Of a stretch of 6,404 nt of DNA, positions 5,858 through 6,404 are shown in pieces (within the stretch, counting starts at the first letter, position 1; each line of letters opens with the position of its first letter). Under the pieces are notes generated by a model. The model was not told the origin of the DNA and did no database searches. It was given only the letters and a program-made list of their open reading frames with translations. The stretch is from positions 1 through 6,404 of the forward strand of contig VFKI01000093.1 in NCBI GenBank assembly GCA_009885665.1, written 5' to 3'. A program made the position numbers and the translations under genes. Source of the stretch: Gammaproteobacteria bacterium (GTDB lineage Bacteria > Pseudomonadota > Gammaproteobacteria > DSM-16500).

Positions 5858-6135
5858 GAATCAACATCCGGTTTCATTTGTGCACGAATTTTTTGTATAT
5901 CTTCTTCAAATAATTTTGCATCGCCTTTATCTAACGCTGGGGCACGCGCAAACAATGCATTCAATTCACTGACCATTAAGCAATATTTTTGCGGCACAAC
6001 AGGAATTATCTCAGCAATGACCAAATTACCACGCTTGATCTTAAAATGTGCGCCTTGATAATGCACTTTGTTCAGTAGATTAGACATAGACCGGCTGGCT
6101 TCGGTCGCGCTGATCGTGTGGCTATGAATTGTCAT
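5848..6135 (-). CDS. Phd/YefM-type antitoxin of the VapC pair
   Basis: This 95-residue protein sits immediately upstream of, and overlaps, the toxin gene. The N-terminal ~45 residues fit the Phd/YefM DNA-binding fold: TISATEASRSMSNLLNKV, then GAHFKIKRGNLVIAEIIPV. The C-terminal half (about 55-95) is acidic and helical (FARAPALDKGDAKLFEEDI, ending DVDSWD), as expected for the flexible segment that wraps and neutralises the toxin. The start ATG at 6135 has GGAG 8 nt upstream (6144-6147). Such antitoxins usually repress their own operon, with the toxin as co-repressor; a candidate palindromic operator lies 17 nt upstream of the start. Family assignment rests on motif recognition and gene order. 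Confidence 0.85.
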   Translation of the reverse strand: MTIHSHTISATEASRSMSNLLNKVHYQGAHFKIKRGNLVIAEIIPVVPQKYCLMVSELNALFARAPALDKGDAKLFEEDIQKIRAQMKPDVDSWD

Positions 6136-6151
6136 GTTGGCATCTCCAGAT

Positions 6152-6167
6152 CTTGAGCATGCCTAAG
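6152..6167. promoter_or_regulatory. candidate autoregulatory operator palindrome of the toxin-antitoxin operon
   Basis: CTTGAGCATGCCTAAG is an interrupted palindrome (CTT-nn-GCATGC-nn-AAG) with 12 of 16 positions symmetric. It lies between the candidate promoter and the antitoxin start codon, the expected position for binding by a Phd/YefM dimer. Function is inferred from position and symmetry only. Confidence 0.35.
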
Positions 6168-6170
6168 AGT

Positions 6171-6210
6171 AGCATAAAATCTGAAAATATAATAATCGTA
6201 TCTATTACAA
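6171..6210 (-). promoter_or_regulatory. weak candidate promoter region of the toxin-antitoxin operon
   Basis: This AT-rich stretch offers several -10-like hexamers on the minus strand: TATGCT (6171-6176), TATTTT (6184-6189) and TATATT (6186-6191). The best -35-like hexamer is TTGTAA (6205-6210), which lies inside the inverted-repeat element, but its spacing to TATTTT is only 15 bp. A perfect TATAAT also occurs on the plus strand (6188-6193) without a -35 partner. No choice can be made from sequence alone. Confidence 0.2.
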
Positions 6211-6404
6211 AAGTATAGGGTAGAAGAACTGAAGTACGCAGCACACTGCATTAACGAGCGTCAGAGGGTGGTGCTGCTTAAAGCCGCCCTGCCGTGGGTT
6301 CGTCGGATCGTAAAATACAAGGACGTATTTTCCGACCGCATGGATGCAGCTTCATCCGACGCGGCCCACGGTGGGTTGACTGACTTAATGGCAGTGATGC
6401 CAGA
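6197..6404. mobile_element. second, inverted member of the MITE-like family (truncated by window end)
   Basis: Positions 6197-6251 are the reverse complement of 658-711 with a 37-bp perfect core and, in the remaining terminal part, two substitutions and one 1-bp indel. Weaker similarity (GCGTCA, GAGGG, CTGC) runs on to about 6277. The terminus starts CGTATC as in the 569-711 element. The opposite terminus is not found before the window ends, so this copy is at least 208 bp, longer than the complete 143-bp copy, and has a different interior. Whether everything to 6404 belongs to the element cannot be decided here. No ORF of note is present. Confidence 0.65.
6292..6371. repeat. large imperfect stem-loop within the right-hand element
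   Basis: CCGTGGG-tt-CGTCGGAT (6292-6308) pairs with ATCCGACG-cgg-CCCACGG (6354-6371), giving 15 base pairs around a small internal loop. Inside it lie a second hairpin AAAATAC-AAGGAC-GTATTTT (6312-6331) and GGATG/CATCC (6342-6346, 6353-6357), the latter competing with the outer stem. The structure has no T-run after it and looks like a structured repeat rather than a terminator. Confidence 0.75.

Noticed and set aside
712..6196. The 5.5-kb segment between the two inverted repeat copies as a composite transposon.
   Set aside because: There is no transposase in the segment. The left copy has its own two ends and its own flanking duplication, so it inserted as a separate miniature element.

Overview
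The window looks like a piece of a gammaproteobacterial chromosome with moderate GC content. The basis is a complete Gram-negative lipid-transport operon of the MCE/Mla class, an ElyC/SanA/YdcF-type envelope protein and a Phd/VapC-type toxin-antitoxin pair. Genus cannot be fixed from the sequence. No tRNA, rRNA, CRISPR array, phage gene or transposase is visible.

Layout, left to right. (1) Positions 1-548 (+) are the 3' end of a gene that starts outside the window. The encoded tail is low-complexity and Pro/Thr-rich with a terminal Arg-rich patch, as in the C-terminal scaffold of RNase E; that identity is tentative. (2) Positions 569-711 hold a 143-bp MITE-like element with 25-bp terminal inverted repeats and a 6-bp target duplication. 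It sits exactly on the start codon of the next gene. (3) Positions 713-1450 (+) encode a DUF218/YdcF-family membrane protein. (4) Positions 1451-1691 are intergenic and contain a GC-rich REP-like block. (5) Positions 1692-2222 (+) encode an unrecognised 176-residue protein with an Asn-Asp hexanucleotide repeat. (6) Convergent with it, positions 2228-5439 (-) form a four-gene operon: STAS-fused MlaE permease, ABC ATPase, MlaD/MCE protein and ABC auxiliary lipoprotein. (7) Directly upstream on the same strand, positions 5459-6135 hold the vapC-like toxin and its Phd/YefM-type antitoxin. (8) Positions 6197-6404 carry a second, inverted and apparently longer member of the same repeat family, cut by the window end.

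The operon of (6) has the permease-ATPase-MCE-lipoprotein order of LinKLMN-type importers rather than the MlaFEDCB order of E. coli. Its genes are joined by ATGA overlaps or a 7-nt gap. It should form an inner-membrane ABC machine that moves phospholipid or another hydrophobic substrate between the membranes. The toxin-antitoxin pair lies 19 nt upstream, so transcription from the antitoxin promoter could run on into the transporter genes.

The most interesting feature is the MITE-like family. The copy at 569-711 has separated a gene from an upstream partner that would otherwise lie 15 nt away, while its target duplication rebuilt the start codon. The second copy ends 61 nt upstream of the antitoxin start.
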